Below the pieces are notes generated by a model. It ran no database searches. It worked only from the letters and a program-made list of their open reading frames with translations, and was not told the DNA's origin. The position numbers and the translations under genes are program-made. From NCBI GenBank assembly GCA_001297265.1, contig LIHB01000081.1:60329-124328 (forward strand): 64,000 nucleotides of DNA, in the 5' to 3' direction. Source of the stretch: Mycosphaerella arachidis (lineage: Eukaryota; Ascomycota; Dothideomycetes; Mycosphaerellales; Mycosphaerellaceae). This document shows, piece after piece, positions 11,914 to 23,260 of the stretch (the stretch's first letter is position 1; the number at the start of each line of letters is the position of its first letter).

Positions 11914-12798
11914 ATGTGTCAATCCAACGTCGACCGCTGGATCGAACAGACCCGCCTCACCATCGAGCCCACTCCAGCTCTTTCTGAACCAGACAACCCT
12001 AACACCGACTGGCGAATCCCCATCAATCGACGACACTACGCGCAGTTCCCACTCCCTCCGAACACAATCCCTCGCGAGCCTTTACCTTTCCCTCGACCAC
12101 CACACCCTTCCAGGCCCAATGTTCCCCTTCGACCTCTCAACTGGCGCCGCGGCCGTCGTCTACCAACAGTTCCTACAGGATCCGCACCAGGACTCCCGAT
12201 CACTCGTCTCGACCGTCTCGATACACCAGGTCACTTCCTCCACTCCATTGACACTGTCATGTCAGCCCCATCTCCAGAACTACAGACAGCACGCCAACCC
12301 CAAACTCCCCGGACGAACTCCTGGCCAACAGCAGACGTCAGGCCCGTAGTCGACACATTTGTACAAACACATAACACCTCTACCCCTCCCGGAGATAGCG
12401 GAGGATCGACTGATTCATTCCCCCACCCAGGAAGCTACGTCTCAGGCATGACCATCGAGCCTCTCACACCGCTTCCCACCCCGGGCGTGAGTCGTCGCAA
12501 CGCTCTTCCAGTACGCGACCCCGGGCTACCGGATACGCCCCTGCCACGACATGATTCTCATCAATCCCAGTCTGACAACGACGAGGACGATGAGGATGAC
12601 GAAATTGTGACATGGACCGACGAGGAGTTGCATGGAGTGCCGGATTTTGATGAGGGGGATATTGAGAGGGCGAGACATCCGGTAGTGGAGGAGAGGGGGG
12701 TTTCACCGAAGACGGTGCCGGATGGTGTGGGAGGGAGGCGGAGTAGGTTTGTTGAGCGTTTGAATGTGAGTGCGCCGGAGGGATACTTTGACCTGTGA
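11914..12798 (+). CDS. Proline-rich hypothetical protein
   Basis: Intronless, 294 aa. Residues ~20-200 are strongly Pro/Arg/Ser/Thr rich and probably disordered. An acidic stretch (DNDEDDEDDEIVTWTDEEL) follows near residues 222-240, and the C-terminus is less biased (FVERLNVSAPEGYFDL). No enzymatic motif, signal peptide or membrane segment is visible. The ATG context, the CT-rich promoter upstream, a continuous reading frame through GC-rich sequence and the sharp acidic block support a real gene. I do not recognise a family. Confidence 0.65.
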   Translation: MCQSNVDRWIEQTRLTIEPTPALSEPDNPNTDWRIPINRRHYAQFPLPPNTIPREPLPFPRPPHPSRPNVPLRPLNWRRGRRLPTVPTGSAPGLPITRLDRLDTPGHFLHSIDTVMSAPSPELQTARQPQTPRTNSWPTADVRPVVDTFVQTHNTSTPPGDSGGSTDSFPHPGSYVSGMTIEPLTPLPTPGVSRRNALPVRDPGLPDTPLPRHDSHQSQSDNDEDDEDDEIVTWTDEELHGVPDFDEGDIERARHPVVEERGVSPKTVPDGVGGRRSRFVERLNVSAPEGYFDL

Positions 12799-13230
12799 GG
12801 TGGATAGAAGGATAAGGAGGGAAGAGGAAGGGGATGTACTTGTTGACATCAGCGTTGGGGAGCGGAAGGCTATTTGAATGATTGTGCAGGACCGAGGGCA
12901 TGTGCGGGAGTAATGTTCATTACGACGAGTTTTACATACCTTGTAGCTTGCGGTGTGAATATGGGAGGCTTTTCCGACACCTTTTTTGATACACCTGAAA
13001 TCATGTCGCGTCTCCAAAGCGCAACCAATTTGATAGGCGCGAAGCCGGCACGAGATCACATGTCAACGTGGGGCGCGGGAGCAGGTGGTCCATGCCAATG
13101 GCAACGCCAACGCCAGCTGTTGCGACCCTGAGAATTTCTGAGTCGACGACAACGCTCAGAAACCTCTTGGTCCTTAGTCGCAAAGTCCGGAAACGCAGAA
13201 ATATCCTTTCCATTCCCCAAAAGCGCGACT
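12799..13230. other. Intergenic region, nothing recognised
   Basis: 432 bp between the proline-rich gene and the epsilon-COP gene. Only short overlapping open frames are present. It should hold the terminator of one gene and the promoter of the next; no motif stands out. Confidence 0.4.
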
Positions 13231-14127
13231 ATGGATCCCTTCGGCGCCGAAGGCGAACTCGTCAACATCCACACAGCGTTCATCCAAGGCCAATACACCT
13301 CCGTCCTCAACGACTTCGATGCATCTTCCTTCTCAGAGAGCAACGCCCTCCCGATCCGAATTTTGCAATACCGCGCCCAATGCGCTCTTGGTCAACATCA
13401 AAAAGTCATCTCAGCCATAAGCGACAGCGACGCCAACTCAAACCCCGCCCTCGCAGCCGCGAAACTCTACGCATCATACATCCACTCCCCCAGCGACAGT
13501 CTCGTCTCCCCAGCAGAGAAGCTAGCAGAAACAGCAGGTGATAACCTGCACGTTCAGATTCTGGTGGGAACAGTCTTGGCACGAGCCGGCAAACAAGACC
13601 AAGCCATCGCACTCCTATCGAAACATCAAGGCTCCCTCGATGCCGTAGCTCTCACAATCCAAATCCACCTCCAACAGAATCGCGTCGACCTAGCTCTGAA
13701 AGAAGCCCGGTCAGCCCGCTCCTTCGCACAAGATGCCCTCCTCGTCAATCTCGCCGAGTCCTGGATCGGCCTAAGACAGGGTGGTGAGAACTACCAGAAA
13801 GCCTTCTACGTCTTCGAGGAACTTGCTCAAGGACCCAGCTCGGCGAGCGCGACATCTTTGATCGCACAGGCTGTGAGTGAGCTGCACATGGGACGGGTAG
13901 AAGAGGCGGAGACGGCGCTGGGACAGGCGAGTGCGTTGGAGCCGGAGAATTCTGAGGGAATTGCGAATGATCTGGTTTTGAAGACGATCTTAGGGAAGGA
14001 GACGAGGGATTTGCAGGCGAAGTTGCAGACGGTGGGGAAGGAGCATGAGTTGTTGACGGAGTTGGCGAGTAAGAGGGAGCAGTTTCAGGCGGCGGTTGGG
14101 AAGTATAATCCGAAGTTTGAGCCCTAA
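13231..14127 (+). CDS. SEC28: Coatomer epsilon subunit
   Basis: Intronless, 298 aa, the usual length for epsilon-COP. The N-terminus (MDPFGAEGELVNIHTAFIQG) and the succession of TPR-like helix pairs throughout (YRAQCALGQHQKVI, LLVNLAESWIGLRQGGENYQ) match the family. The protein stabilises alpha-COP within the COPI coat and acts in Golgi-to-ER retrograde transport in the cytosol and on Golgi membranes. The first methionine follows directly on an AAAAGCGCGACT leader and is the only good start. Sec10, Use1 and Alg6 elsewhere in the window also serve the secretory pathway, but they are not adjacent. Confidence 0.93.
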   Translation: MDPFGAEGELVNIHTAFIQGQYTSVLNDFDASSFSESNALPIRILQYRAQCALGQHQKVISAISDSDANSNPALAAAKLYASYIHSPSDSLVSPAEKLAETAGDNLHVQILVGTVLARAGKQDQAIALLSKHQGSLDAVALTIQIHLQQNRVDLALKEARSARSFAQDALLVNLAESWIGLRQGGENYQKAFYVFEELAQGPSSASATSLIAQAVSELHMGRVEEAETALGQASALEPENSEGIANDLVLKTILGKETRDLQAKLQTVGKEHELLTELASKREQFQAAVGKYNPKFEP

Positions 14128-16479
14128 AGAGCTGGGAGGGAGAGCATGGCGTTTGGAGTATGAAGATGGGAGGGAAGAATGGCAATGCGGACCTTCAGCT
14201 TCGAGACATGAATAGACGATTCCAAGAGCAGGATAAAATGGCATGCGCAAGTAGAGAGTGTCAACGCTAAGACCACCATCACATGCCACGTTTTCGCTCC
14301 TGAGACCTTGTCCGAGGTTCGCCTTCGCGCTCGTCCACCTTTCGACCTCCACCCGCTCGATATCAGCATCTCATCCAGAGCCGACATCAATTCATCATGA
14401 CGGGCCCTGAAAACCCCAAAGTTTACTGCGCCGAGAGCTGGTAGGGAAATTCACCAACGAGTGCTTGTTATTGACCTCCAGTAATTCCCTCCGCCGATTC
14501 ACGCCTAGCCATCCATGTTATCGTGCCCCTCAGACAACGAGTCTGGCAAGAGGAACCGCATAATTCCATCTTCTTCTCCCCAGGAGCATCTGACCTGACC
14601 ACAAATACAATTACAAATCCTCCACCCTCAAATCGCTTCACCCGCCCAGCTGTCCCGAGCATCTTCAATAGTGTTCCATACTCATCTCCCACTGCATCAA
14701 GCGTCGAGCTCCCCAAAAGTCAAGAGTTTCCAGATTCGCCACACATCCTCGCACAAGATCACGCAGAACCTGAGCCGGTGTATAAAGCCCTGTACCTTCA
14801 AGCCTATGTAAGTGCGCCATGTTCGCAGCAGCTAGAGCTTTCATGCAGAAGTTCTGGAACATCGGACTCGCGAACACGGTCGGTCGTCACCTCCGTCCGA
14901 GGTCGACGGAGAGTTCTTCGCGGTCAGGGATCTCTTTCGCCAGTGTGGTGACAACCGCCCCTTGCTCCTGAACCCATGCGTCCTCAAACTCCGCTGTGCT
15001 GTTGGGAGTTCTAGCGTGACGCGAAGGACTTGAGGTTTCGCGCGATGGGGCTGTAAAGCGCTGTGATGGGAAAAGCAGTAAAGTAGTAACAAAAATAGTA
15101 AGAGTAAATAGTAAATAGTAAATAGATACCTTTTTGAACTTAATCTTACGCTCTACATAAAAGCTATATATACTAGCAATACGCTATATATAAATACTCT
15201 ATATAGTCTCCGCTAAATATTTAGTTTACTAGCTATATTTAGTAGCGATTATACCCGTTATAGTAAATAGTATTAATACATAATAATTATTATGTATTGT
15301 TACTCTTACTATTCTATTCCTATTACTATAATAATATTACTATAGTAACTACTATTACTCTTACGCTTCTACTAAGTTTACTATTACTATTTATTATTAC
15401 TCTTACTGTTGGTAGTAATAGTAAATACTATATTGTTACTATTTACTTTTTATTCTTCCTCTACACCGCTTTACTAAAGCGCCACCATTTTTTGTCCGAA
15501 GTGGAACGCTCCCTACGCGAACGGTTCCGAGATCGAAAAGGCAAGCCAGCGTTACGCTACGTCGAGGAGATTTTTAAGAAGTCATGGACGGAAGTGTGAG
15601 AGGTTCATTAAGGTGATTTTGGTAGCTTGGACGTTGCAGTCAGCAGCACAGTTCTTGTGAGAACTTGCGAGATGCATGACGCTTTGGAGAAGATCGCAGG
15701 ACTTGCTGCTGGTGCCTCCTATAGGGCAATGGTGGAAGTCGTGCTCGTCCTCACCGTGAGCGGGGCTTGCATTCAGCGTTGCGCAACGGCTTGGAGGGTT
15801 TCGTCCTTGTCGGGAACCAATTGCAGCGTCTCGTGTTGGGATCCTAGGACTGTTAGAGAGAACTAGACGTTGCGCGCTTGGACTGCGGGCGAGCTGGATT
15901 TAGTGGGAAGCATTCGAGCATAGAGGTGTGCTTTTCGATTTACATATTGAGAATGGCTGCTTCGAGTGGCTTGCATACCAGTCGCATGGTGGTGAAAGTT
16001 TCTCAAGGAGTGAATATCGCGATGCGTTGCAACATCTCTACTCCTAAGTCGAGGATGTAGGCGCGTGGTTCGTTCGAGGACCGTTGGTCCAGTGACATGG
16101 TGCTAGGCCTCAGTGTCGGACAAGTCATTCCTTTGCATGAATCTCTCTCGCGACAACTGTGGTTATTGATGTTTATATCCGGGTACTGTGCTGCAGAAGA
16201 TCGTGAAGCCAAGGAAAGACGGGCTGCACACGCCATTCATTCTAGCTTGCTCCGCTCGGCCAATCTACTAGTCCTGCAGGGCATTTGGAATGATGCTATG
16301 CAGACGGAGTTTCAGACAAGATATAGATGCATATTTTGGTCTCTTCATGGCTGCGTTGTATATGGTAGGAACGTTTTCTTGTCACTTTGAATGCGTTGTC
16401 TTTGATATCGCGGAAAAGGTGCTGTTCCTTCTTACTGCATGATTTTCGTCGAGTCCTGACTACGGCAGTAAATGGGACT
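14128..16479. other. Gene-poor region between epsilon-COP and Dis3
   Basis: 2.35 kb with no gene I can support. A possible short start at 14398 (MTGPENPKVYCAESW followed by GTAGGG) and open frames at 14523-14951 (plus) and 14665-14877 (minus) compete with each other, and none continues convincingly. An AT-rich island lies at 15060-15475. From 15480 to 16479 composition returns to about 50% GC, but only short frames occur. The 3' untranslated region of Dis3 should lie at the right edge. Confidence 0.5.
15060..15475. repeat. AT-rich low-complexity island
   Basis: About 415 bp made largely of TA, TAC, TTACTA and TATAG-like words (ACTATTACTATTTATTATTAC is typical), in sharp contrast to the ~50% GC flanks. 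No open frame survives. The composition fits a fragment of repeated DNA degraded by repeat-induced point mutation, or a simple-sequence expansion; I cannot tell which without relatives of the sequence. Confidence 0.75.
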
Positions 16480-19458
16480 TTACACCAGATTGAGCTTAAT
16501 ATTTCTCTTCCCTGTACTCTCCTCTGCCTCATCACTGATTCGCACCTTCACTTTCTCAAACAGCTCAACCTTCCTGTTGCCCTTCTCAGTCGTGATATCG
16601 AGCGAGTAGTCCTCTCCATCAAAGACACTCTCTGGCTCTTTTTCACCCTCTCCAGCCAGATCCTTCAATCGGATAAGACCTTCGATTCCAAACCTTGGAA
16701 CAAACACCACAAAGCCATTACTGAATATCCTCATGATGAAGCCGTCTTCCTCCATAATTCTCCCCTTGAGTGCTTGACCTACGTAGTACTCCACACTAGC
16801 GCGACCGGCCATCTGGGCATTCCGATGGCGGACGTTGATGTTCTTACAGACTGCTTCAAGTTTGCTGCGTGATTGAAGGCTAGGGTCGAGAGGTTCGTAC
16901 TCGATCGCCGCGGCCAGCTGTCTGTGCGCTTCGAGATCTGCATAACGCCTAATAGGACTGGTGAAGTGCGTGTAGATTTCTGAGGCAAGTCCGTAATGTC
17001 GGAACTCGGGGTATGCTTGTGTGCCGCTGCAGAAGTATTCGGCGCTCATCATGCATCGCGTGGCGAGGATGCGGACGAGAGTGTTGAAGAAGGGATCTTG
17101 AGCATCGGTGCATGTGTCGAGACTGTCGGCAAGAGCTTTGGAGGAGTCTGTGCGGAGTTCGAGACCCTTCTTCACTTTGAGCTGGTTGCTGAGTTCTTCG
17201 AAATTGTTCTTTGGTGGGGCGGCGTGGCGACGAAGGAGGGCGGTCTGGGGGAAAGCAGCGTAATTCTTGCCGGCGACGGAAATGTTGGCGAGCAACATGA
17301 ACTCTTCGACGAGCTGGTTGGTGTCGAGGAGCTGCTTGGTATTGACATCCACAGGGTCAGAGGTCTCGCTTTCGGTCTCGACACGGACTTCCGGGCTGGC
17401 AAGGTTGAGTGCGCCGGCAGCCATACGCTTCGCACGAAGCTTCTTGGAGAGCATCATTAAATGACGCATGCCCTTTGTCAGATCGTCTTGCTGCGACTTA
17501 TCGTCGATGCGAAGTTGTGCTTGTTCATAGCTGAACGCCTCGCGACTCTTGATGACACTCTTCGTGAACGAAGCGCTGACAATGTCAGCATTCTGATCAA
17601 GCTCCCACAGCACACTGAAAGCATAACGCTCGACGTATGGCTTAAGTGAGCAAAGGTCGGTACCGAGCAACATCGGCAGCATGTCGATGCGCTTGTCTAC
17701 GAGATACACTGTCGTACCGCGAAGTGCAGCTTCTTTGTCCATGGCGTTATTTGGCTTGACGAAGTGTGATACATCTGCAATGTGGACACCGACCTCGAAA
17801 TTGCCATTTGGGAGCTGTTTCGCGTGAAGTGCATCATCGATATCGACACAGCCAGGCGGATCGATCGAGCAGATGAGTTGGTCCCTCAAATCGCGTCTGC
17901 CACGCCAACCTGGATCTGACGTATCTGCAGGCACTTTCCAGTCGTGCCCCTCTGCTGGCAGGCAGTCAAGGACTGACTTCGGAAACGGTCTGTATTGCAC
18001 ATCCCACTCGAGCAGCAAAGCTTCAGTCTCTGCGCCCCTCGTCTCCAGGTCGCCCAAGCTGCGAATGAAGTGACCAACGGGATAGCGGGACTCGCGGTCC
18101 CACGAGTCTATCGTGACAAGCACCCGCTTCCCAAGAAGATCGCCCGCTTGCCTCGTGCGAACTCTGATTTTTGGGACGCGCTTGTCCATAGGAATGAGGA
18201 AGACAGTCTGTTGCGCTCGACTCTGCTTTGCACCAGATCTGACGGAGTCTTTATCAATGTGGCCCACGTATTGCCGCCAGTTTCGTTTGACGACTCCCAC
18301 AACCCGAGCAGTTGGCTGAGGTTTACCCTCTGCGACCTTGCCATGTGCACGCTTCACTTCTTCTCGCAGAGCTTTGCGCTCCTTCTCGGTGACGATACCT
18401 TCAGCAGACTCTTCGTCATTCTCTGCGTTCTCGTTCTTGCCAATGTCTTCTTCCTCAATAACCATGGTGGACGGCGCTTTCCATTGATCTTTCGGTAGCA
18501 CTTCTAGCACGACGATATCACCAGACACAGCACGATTGCTGTTCTCGCGACCTTGTATGATAAGCGATTTGTCGAATGCAGGAACATGTACTGTACCCTC
18601 CAGGTAGTTGTATGGTGAGACGTTGAAGATGCCTTGATGCAGGTTGCCGGCTTTGATGCCAGTGAGCATTGCTGACATAGACATGTAATCGGGATACAAC
18701 AGCTCTGCTCTGGCATCGCGACTCGCACGCTGGTCGCGACTTGATGCGACCATGTCAAGCAGACGATCTGCGTCTGGCAACGAAGAGACATAGTCATGCA
18801 AGTTTGCAGCCATGATGCCATCCACCTTTGATTTTCGCAGGTTCTCCTTATCGTCCGAAAGCATGACAACGGCTGGACATCGCGCACTCTTCCGTGCCTT
18901 CACTGCTTGATTGAGATGATCTGCATACCAAGCACAAGCCTTGCGCACAGCTCGATCGTTCCGGTCATTGATCGTCTCGCCAGCGTCTCTCATCACATAC
19001 GTCTCGAGACGGAAGTCGTTGAAGAAGACGTAGAACCTCTTGCCATCATTCTTCGTCAAAGCGATCAGTCGGTGGTAAAGTGGCAAAGACCTGTTCTTGA
19101 CTTCTTCGAGAACAGTCTGCAGTACAATAACATCTCTGACTGTATCCTCTGCCTCGAAAAGGTCCATCGCATTCAGGAAGGCATTTGTGTCAGGGACCAG
19201 GTAATGACCTTGTGGGAAGTCCTTCGTGCCGGCTGGAGTAAGAGAAAGTACGAAGGGCTCTGTTTTCCCGTGGAATCCAGAGGGAGCGATGTCGATACAT
19301 GCTGAGCATAGCTGTGATGAGCACGGAATGTCCTGTCGGAGGTAAAGCTCACGTACTACCTTCTGAACTTTGCCCGACTTCAAAGTCCGAAGATATGCTT
19401 TGCTGCTGAGCGTAGTCGTGGATGATGTGGACGCATAGGAGCGCTTGAGCGAAGTCAT
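16480..19458 (-). CDS. DIS3: Exosome 3'-5' exoribonuclease/endonuclease Dis3 (Rrp44)
   Basis: Intronless, 992 aa from the ATG at 19458 (the frame extends 10 codons further only through a TTG). Order of domains: N-terminal PIN endonuclease (VPDTNAFLNAMDL with Asp~90, acidic residues near 118-119 and the VVMLSDDKEN segment near 200), two cold-shock domains, the RNB domain with the acidic cluster in SIDPPGCVDIDDAL (Asp533, 539, 541, 542), and a C-terminal S1 domain ending in KRNIKLNLV. All four RNB carboxylates are present, so it should be active. It is the catalytic subunit of the nuclear and cytoplasmic RNA exosome, degrading and processing rRNA, snoRNA and aberrant RNAs. An acidic loop (ENAENDEESAEG) near residue 345 is likely disordered. 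Confidence 0.96.
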   Translation of the reverse strand: MTSLKRSYASTSSTTTLSSKAYLRTLKSGKVQKVVRELYLRQDIPCSSQLCSACIDIAPSGFHGKTEPFVLSLTPAGTKDFPQGHYLVPDTNAFLNAMDLFEAEDTVRDVIVLQTVLEEVKNRSLPLYHRLIALTKNDGKRFYVFFNDFRLETYVMRDAGETINDRNDRAVRKACAWYADHLNQAVKARKSARCPAVVMLSDDKENLRKSKVDGIMAANLHDYVSSLPDADRLLDMVASSRDQRASRDARAELLYPDYMSMSAMLTGIKAGNLHQGIFNVSPYNYLEGTVHVPAFDKSLIIQGRENSNRAVSGDIVVLEVLPKDQWKAPSTMVIEEEDIGKNENAENDEESAEGIVTEKERKALREEVKRAHGKVAEGKPQPTARVVGVVKRNWRQYVGHIDKDSVRSGAKQSRAQQTVFLIPMDKRVPKIRVRTRQAGDLLGKRVLVTIDSWDRESRYPVGHFIRSLGDLETRGAETEALLLEWDVQYRPFPKSVLDCLPAEGHDWKVPADTSDPGWRGRRDLRDQLICSIDPPGCVDIDDALHAKQLPNGNFEVGVHIADVSHFVKPNNAMDKEAALRGTTVYLVDKRIDMLPMLLGTDLCSLKPYVERYAFSVLWELDQNADIVSASFTKSVIKSREAFSYEQAQLRIDDKSQQDDLTKGMRHLMMLSKKLRAKRMAAGALNLASPEVRVETESETSDPVDVNTKQLLDTNQLVEEFMLLANISVAGKNYAAFPQTALLRRHAAPPKNNFEELSNQLKVKKGLELRTDSSKALADSLDTCTDAQDPFFNTLVRILATRCMMSAEYFCSGTQAYPEFRHYGLASEIYTHFTSPIRRYADLEAHRQLAAAIEYEPLDPSLQSRSKLEAVCKNINVRHRNAQMAGRASVEYYVGQALKGRIMEEDGFIMRIFSNGFVVFVPRFGIEGLIRLKDLAGEGEKEPESVFDGEDYSLDITTEKGNRKVELFEKVKVRISDEAEESTGKRNIKLNLV

Positions 19459-19719
19459 CTTGAGCGATGGCCTTCTGATGGGCTCCAAAACGCATGTGAC
19501 CCGGTGTGATGCCGTGGTTGATGTTTATTGCAGATCGAGACTTCGATGCCAAGCTCATGCAAGTGATCTGCACCTCGGCTAGATCCGACCAGGGTCTGGT
19601 GGCGACATGTGGCTGTGTCCAACTCCGCATCCCGCCGTCACCTTCGACTGGACATCGACATCGTCGATAAGAACAACCATAGCAAGATCGTGCTTAGGGT
19701 GAACTAAGCGCACAGCATT
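19459..19719. promoter_or_regulatory. Divergent promoter of Dis3 and the mitochondrial-type gene
   Basis: 261 bp between two divergent start codons. It must contain both promoters. No clear TATA box or repeated motif is seen. Confidence 0.5.
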
Positions 19720-21141
19720 ATGCCGCCCATACACGGCATGATGCATTGGTACAGCCATTTGGCCAAGTGGGCAAATGTCAAGACCTTGAAGTCAGTATGA
19801 TCATGGCAATACTACGTAGACATCATCTGACTCGGTTGGAACAGTTCGGCCCTCAAGAAAGGCGTCAAGGCTCTCGACGCCCAGGTGAAACAGGCTACAC
19901 AGAAGGCAGCACTAGAGCCTGTCCTTGTTCGCAATGCACCAAAGCAACCACTCCACCCGCTTGCCCGCATCCGCCAAAGCCAGTCCCGCTGGTACTCGAC
20001 CACGCGCAAGTCGATCGATAGCACCTTCCGCAACTTTACCACGTCTGCCACTGGAAAGTCTGGTGTCAAGTACGATCGCGCATCTTTCCCGAAGAGCAAC
20101 ATTGGCAGCTTTGTTCGATCATCATCTGGACGAGCACCCTTCGCTTCGACACTTCGACCAAATTTGACGGGAGGCACACTTGGCAGGACAGCAGGAGGAT
20201 ACTCTTCAGGCGGTGCTGGAGGAGCAAGATACTTTTCTCACTCGCCAGCGGCTCAAGCGCACGTGGTGCAGAACGTCTCGCAAGCAGTCAGGGCATTCTT
20301 CATCTCTGGACAAAAGGCACAGTTCGACGGCGTGACACAACATGGCGAGAAGAGGTTCAAGGCAGTTTCCGCACTGCAAGAAGAGACGGGACGTAAGGTG
20401 CGTGACCTGCCAAAGTCTACACCTGGGTCGTGGATCGACTTCTCGGTTAACCCAACCATCACGGCACTGACATCGCTCCGCTCTGTGGCCGGCTTTTCCA
20501 GTGAGAATGTCCGGGCGGATCACTTGAACACTGATGGTCTTCTCGACATCCTATCTATAGACTTCTCGCGTGCGCTAAAAGATCTGGCGGCAGTGCTGAA
20601 TGATCTAAAGCGCCTATCCGTACTCGGAGATCTACCGATCACATACCAAGGCTCATCATATCTTCGGGTTCACTTCCCAGGTTGTGATGCAGCTTCTGTT
20701 GAGCAACTTTGTGAAGAGCTTGGTGTTCAACGAGGGATGGTCGTGCAAGACGAGGACTTCGACGCCTTTGCCGGCACTGAGATAGCACTCCTCTTTCCAT
20801 TTGCTCCCAGCAATGGCGGATCCATCACAGAAGACTCAGGGTTTGAAGCCGAGCTTTACGAGAAAGCAAAGCCCCTGATGGCTGCACAACGACACGTCAT
20901 CAGCCTTGACGACATGCTATCCTGCACCCAGTCGCCGGCATACTCAACGCAATCCGATCCCGGCTTCGAGGACATGCTGGACGAAGAACAGATGCAGAAT
21001 CCATGGCTGTCAAGTCCGTCAGGGTACCAGTCAGTCGGCTCGGGTAGTGTCGACGGCAGCGACAAGCACAGTCCATTTGAGTATCAAGGATTTGAAGGCA
21101 TTTACAGATTCATCGAGCAGCTTGATGCGGTGCGGAGGTGA
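19720..21141 (+). CDS. Conserved fungal protein, probably mitochondrial, unknown function
   Basis: The long exon starts without an ATG (first in-frame candidate is a GTG at 19885), so I join an upstream exon at 19720-19790 across a 54 nt intron (19791-19844, donor GTCAGT, acceptor AACAG) to 19845-21141. The frame closes at 455 aa. In-frame ATGs at 19720, 19738 and 19741 are alternative starts. Residues ~30-130 are rich in Arg, Ser and Gly without acidic patches, with RWYSTTRKS and ARYFSHSPA segments that look like mitochondrial targeting or processing sites. The block SGRAPFASTLRPNLTGGTLG resembles a protein that is widespread in Pezizomycotina and inconsistently named in databases; I assign no function. 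The central part (VNPTITALTSLRS) is the best-conserved looking region. Confidence 0.75.
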
Positions 21142-23260
21142 TTGTGATGTGACTCTGATGATTATCGCGCGGCGTTGGATGGAACTGGTCTTGGAAGTAA
21201 GCTACAACTCGGCTGAAGAATGATATCCCCTCTTTCATTTGTTGGAGAAATTAAACTAAACGAGCTGAAAGATAAGATAAAAAAAGTACGTACTGTCCAC
21301 GGGCACGCAACGAAGATCAGTCGTTGGATATGTGGTCGTTCCGCAAGCTGGTGACAGATCGTTTTTGCCGAGCGCCTCGTGTCGATATCCAAGCATAGGC
21401 CGTTGCTCGAACATACCGGTGGGTAGCTATGTAGCAAGCCATATAGTGATCCGCGCGAGGGCGTGGCGCGTTGATGTATGCATAGCTGACCCGGGCCAGC
21501 TTTATCTGTTGAGGGTTGAATGAACCGAAAATATCACGATACAGTACGGACATGTCGTAAGGGCACGCGGTATGACGAGACTGTTCCTGGAGATATTTTC
21601 CTTCTTGGCTGCCTGCATTAGATCGCTGGATATGCTGGATAGTATGACTTTTCCTTTTAGCTCGCGCACGACTACCTTCACAAGTCCTACTTGCCCTCGA
21701 CAGCCTCTCACCACGGCTATCTGGAGCTCGTTCTCATTGTGTAGCAGCTAGCGGGAAGGTATTTACAGCCGTCCACCATCTCAACATCTGCGCGACCGTA
21801 GGATATGTCCCGAAGCAGGCGAACATGAAGATCACAACGAATATGATTGTTGTGATGTCTAGCTCTTCGCTCTTTACCGTTTCGCGTGCGTTTCTTCTTG
21901 CTGCTGTCTTCGGGAATCACGGCGTGAGAGTTGCAGGAGAAAGTCGGAGAGGTTTTGTGCTTCCTTTGAGATATTTGTGAGCATGGCGCTTCCGACTTGG
22001 TCTGAAATTGCCATGAGACTGACTTGCTCAGAGAGGCTCAATGCAGGTACCCTCTTCTGTACGCAGTTTGCCTCGCCTCATTGACACTGGACAGTTCACA
22101 GGCAAATTGTCCCCTGGATTCGGAGCAGGGAAAGCCATCATACCGATGAGTTGCGTGCAGAATACCAATTGTAACCTAGCACTACCATGTCACAATAATG
22201 AGCGCCACATCCACGTGCGATCGCATGGCCGAGGAGACTTTGGGCCAGTTGCATGCCGCTCACGATCAGGACCGAGCCGCCGATGCATGTCCTACAATAT
22301 ACCAACGAGCCACACGAAACGCAGGGTGCATCAATACATGATCGACAAAGTGCCCACACCCCTGTGTTTTGGCTCGCAATTCTTCGACACTGCTCCACGG
22401 CATCAGCAGAGTCAAAGGACGAGCCAGTACGATAGGCTACGGCATGATTTGTGTTCTCGAGAGGATAGCTTCTGAGTGGGTGAGTAACATGTTCTTTGTG
22501 CAAGCCAGGTATCAGACCAGTAGGTCTTTAGCATCACGCCGACGCTATATGCAGATTGCCAAGCTCCATGCGTCGTCGTCGTATCCCTTCGTCGAGTCCG
22601 AGCAGAAGCTCCCATGATGCATTGGGTGGAGCGCCCGGTATCGATGCACGTTTTGCAAGTTCTCTCAATACGTGGCCGATGACAGCGCGGCTCGCTGTCG
22701 AAGGATTCGCCTTTTCATGTTGCGATGTAACATAGTTTGTGTTATATGCGAAGGAGCGAGCGTCGCCAGCACGTGTGAGGTCAAGGATCAGCAAGGATGT
22801 CTTGGCTAGCGTGGCTGGGCTTGGCAGTACCATCCTCCCGAGGTCCCGAGGAGCCCGGAAGCTTCGCGATTCTTGCTCCAGAACGACATCATATTATAAA
22901 TTGAGTCCACGTCCATCACATCCCACCATACCGAGGGCATCATGGCGTTGTAAAGACTTCGTTTCTCGAGCAGCCCATCCACCTGCCTCGCTTGTTGAGA
23001 CAACAGGATCGAGCTAAGCCTTCAGAGCTGCATACTATACCAAACCATCGTAGCGCTGTGTTGGTTGTACTAACGTTCGTTTAGAGTTATGCAGTAGTCC
23101 ACGGCGAGTCCACGGCGAGGCGGCCATGCCTTGCCATCAATAGGCTGGTTCGGTCGCCCCCGAGATAAAGGGCTAGCTTATCCCATGACATATCTAATTC
23201 TGTTGATATAATGGATCTCGAATTACCTCGTCTTGAAGTGCTTCGTGGTGAACATGAAGC
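21142..23260. other. Gene-poor region upstream of the bZIP-ankyrin gene
   Basis: 2.1 kb with only short, mutually overlapping frames. On the minus strand, 23003-22534 reads as two adjoining frames (22806-23003 and 22534-22833) that could be one protein split by a single-base shift; no domain is recognisable, so I do not annotate it. A near-perfect short duplication (CCACGGCGAGT twice) lies at about 23099-23119. Confidence 0.45.

Noticed and set aside
14398..14951. Short gene starting MTGPENPKVYCAESW
   Set aside because: The exon after the candidate intron closes quickly in the matching phase and minus-strand frames compete; no family recognised.
22534..23003. Possible minus-strand gene in two adjoining frames
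   Set aside because: A single-base shift would join them, but no domain, homologue pattern or splice site supports it.
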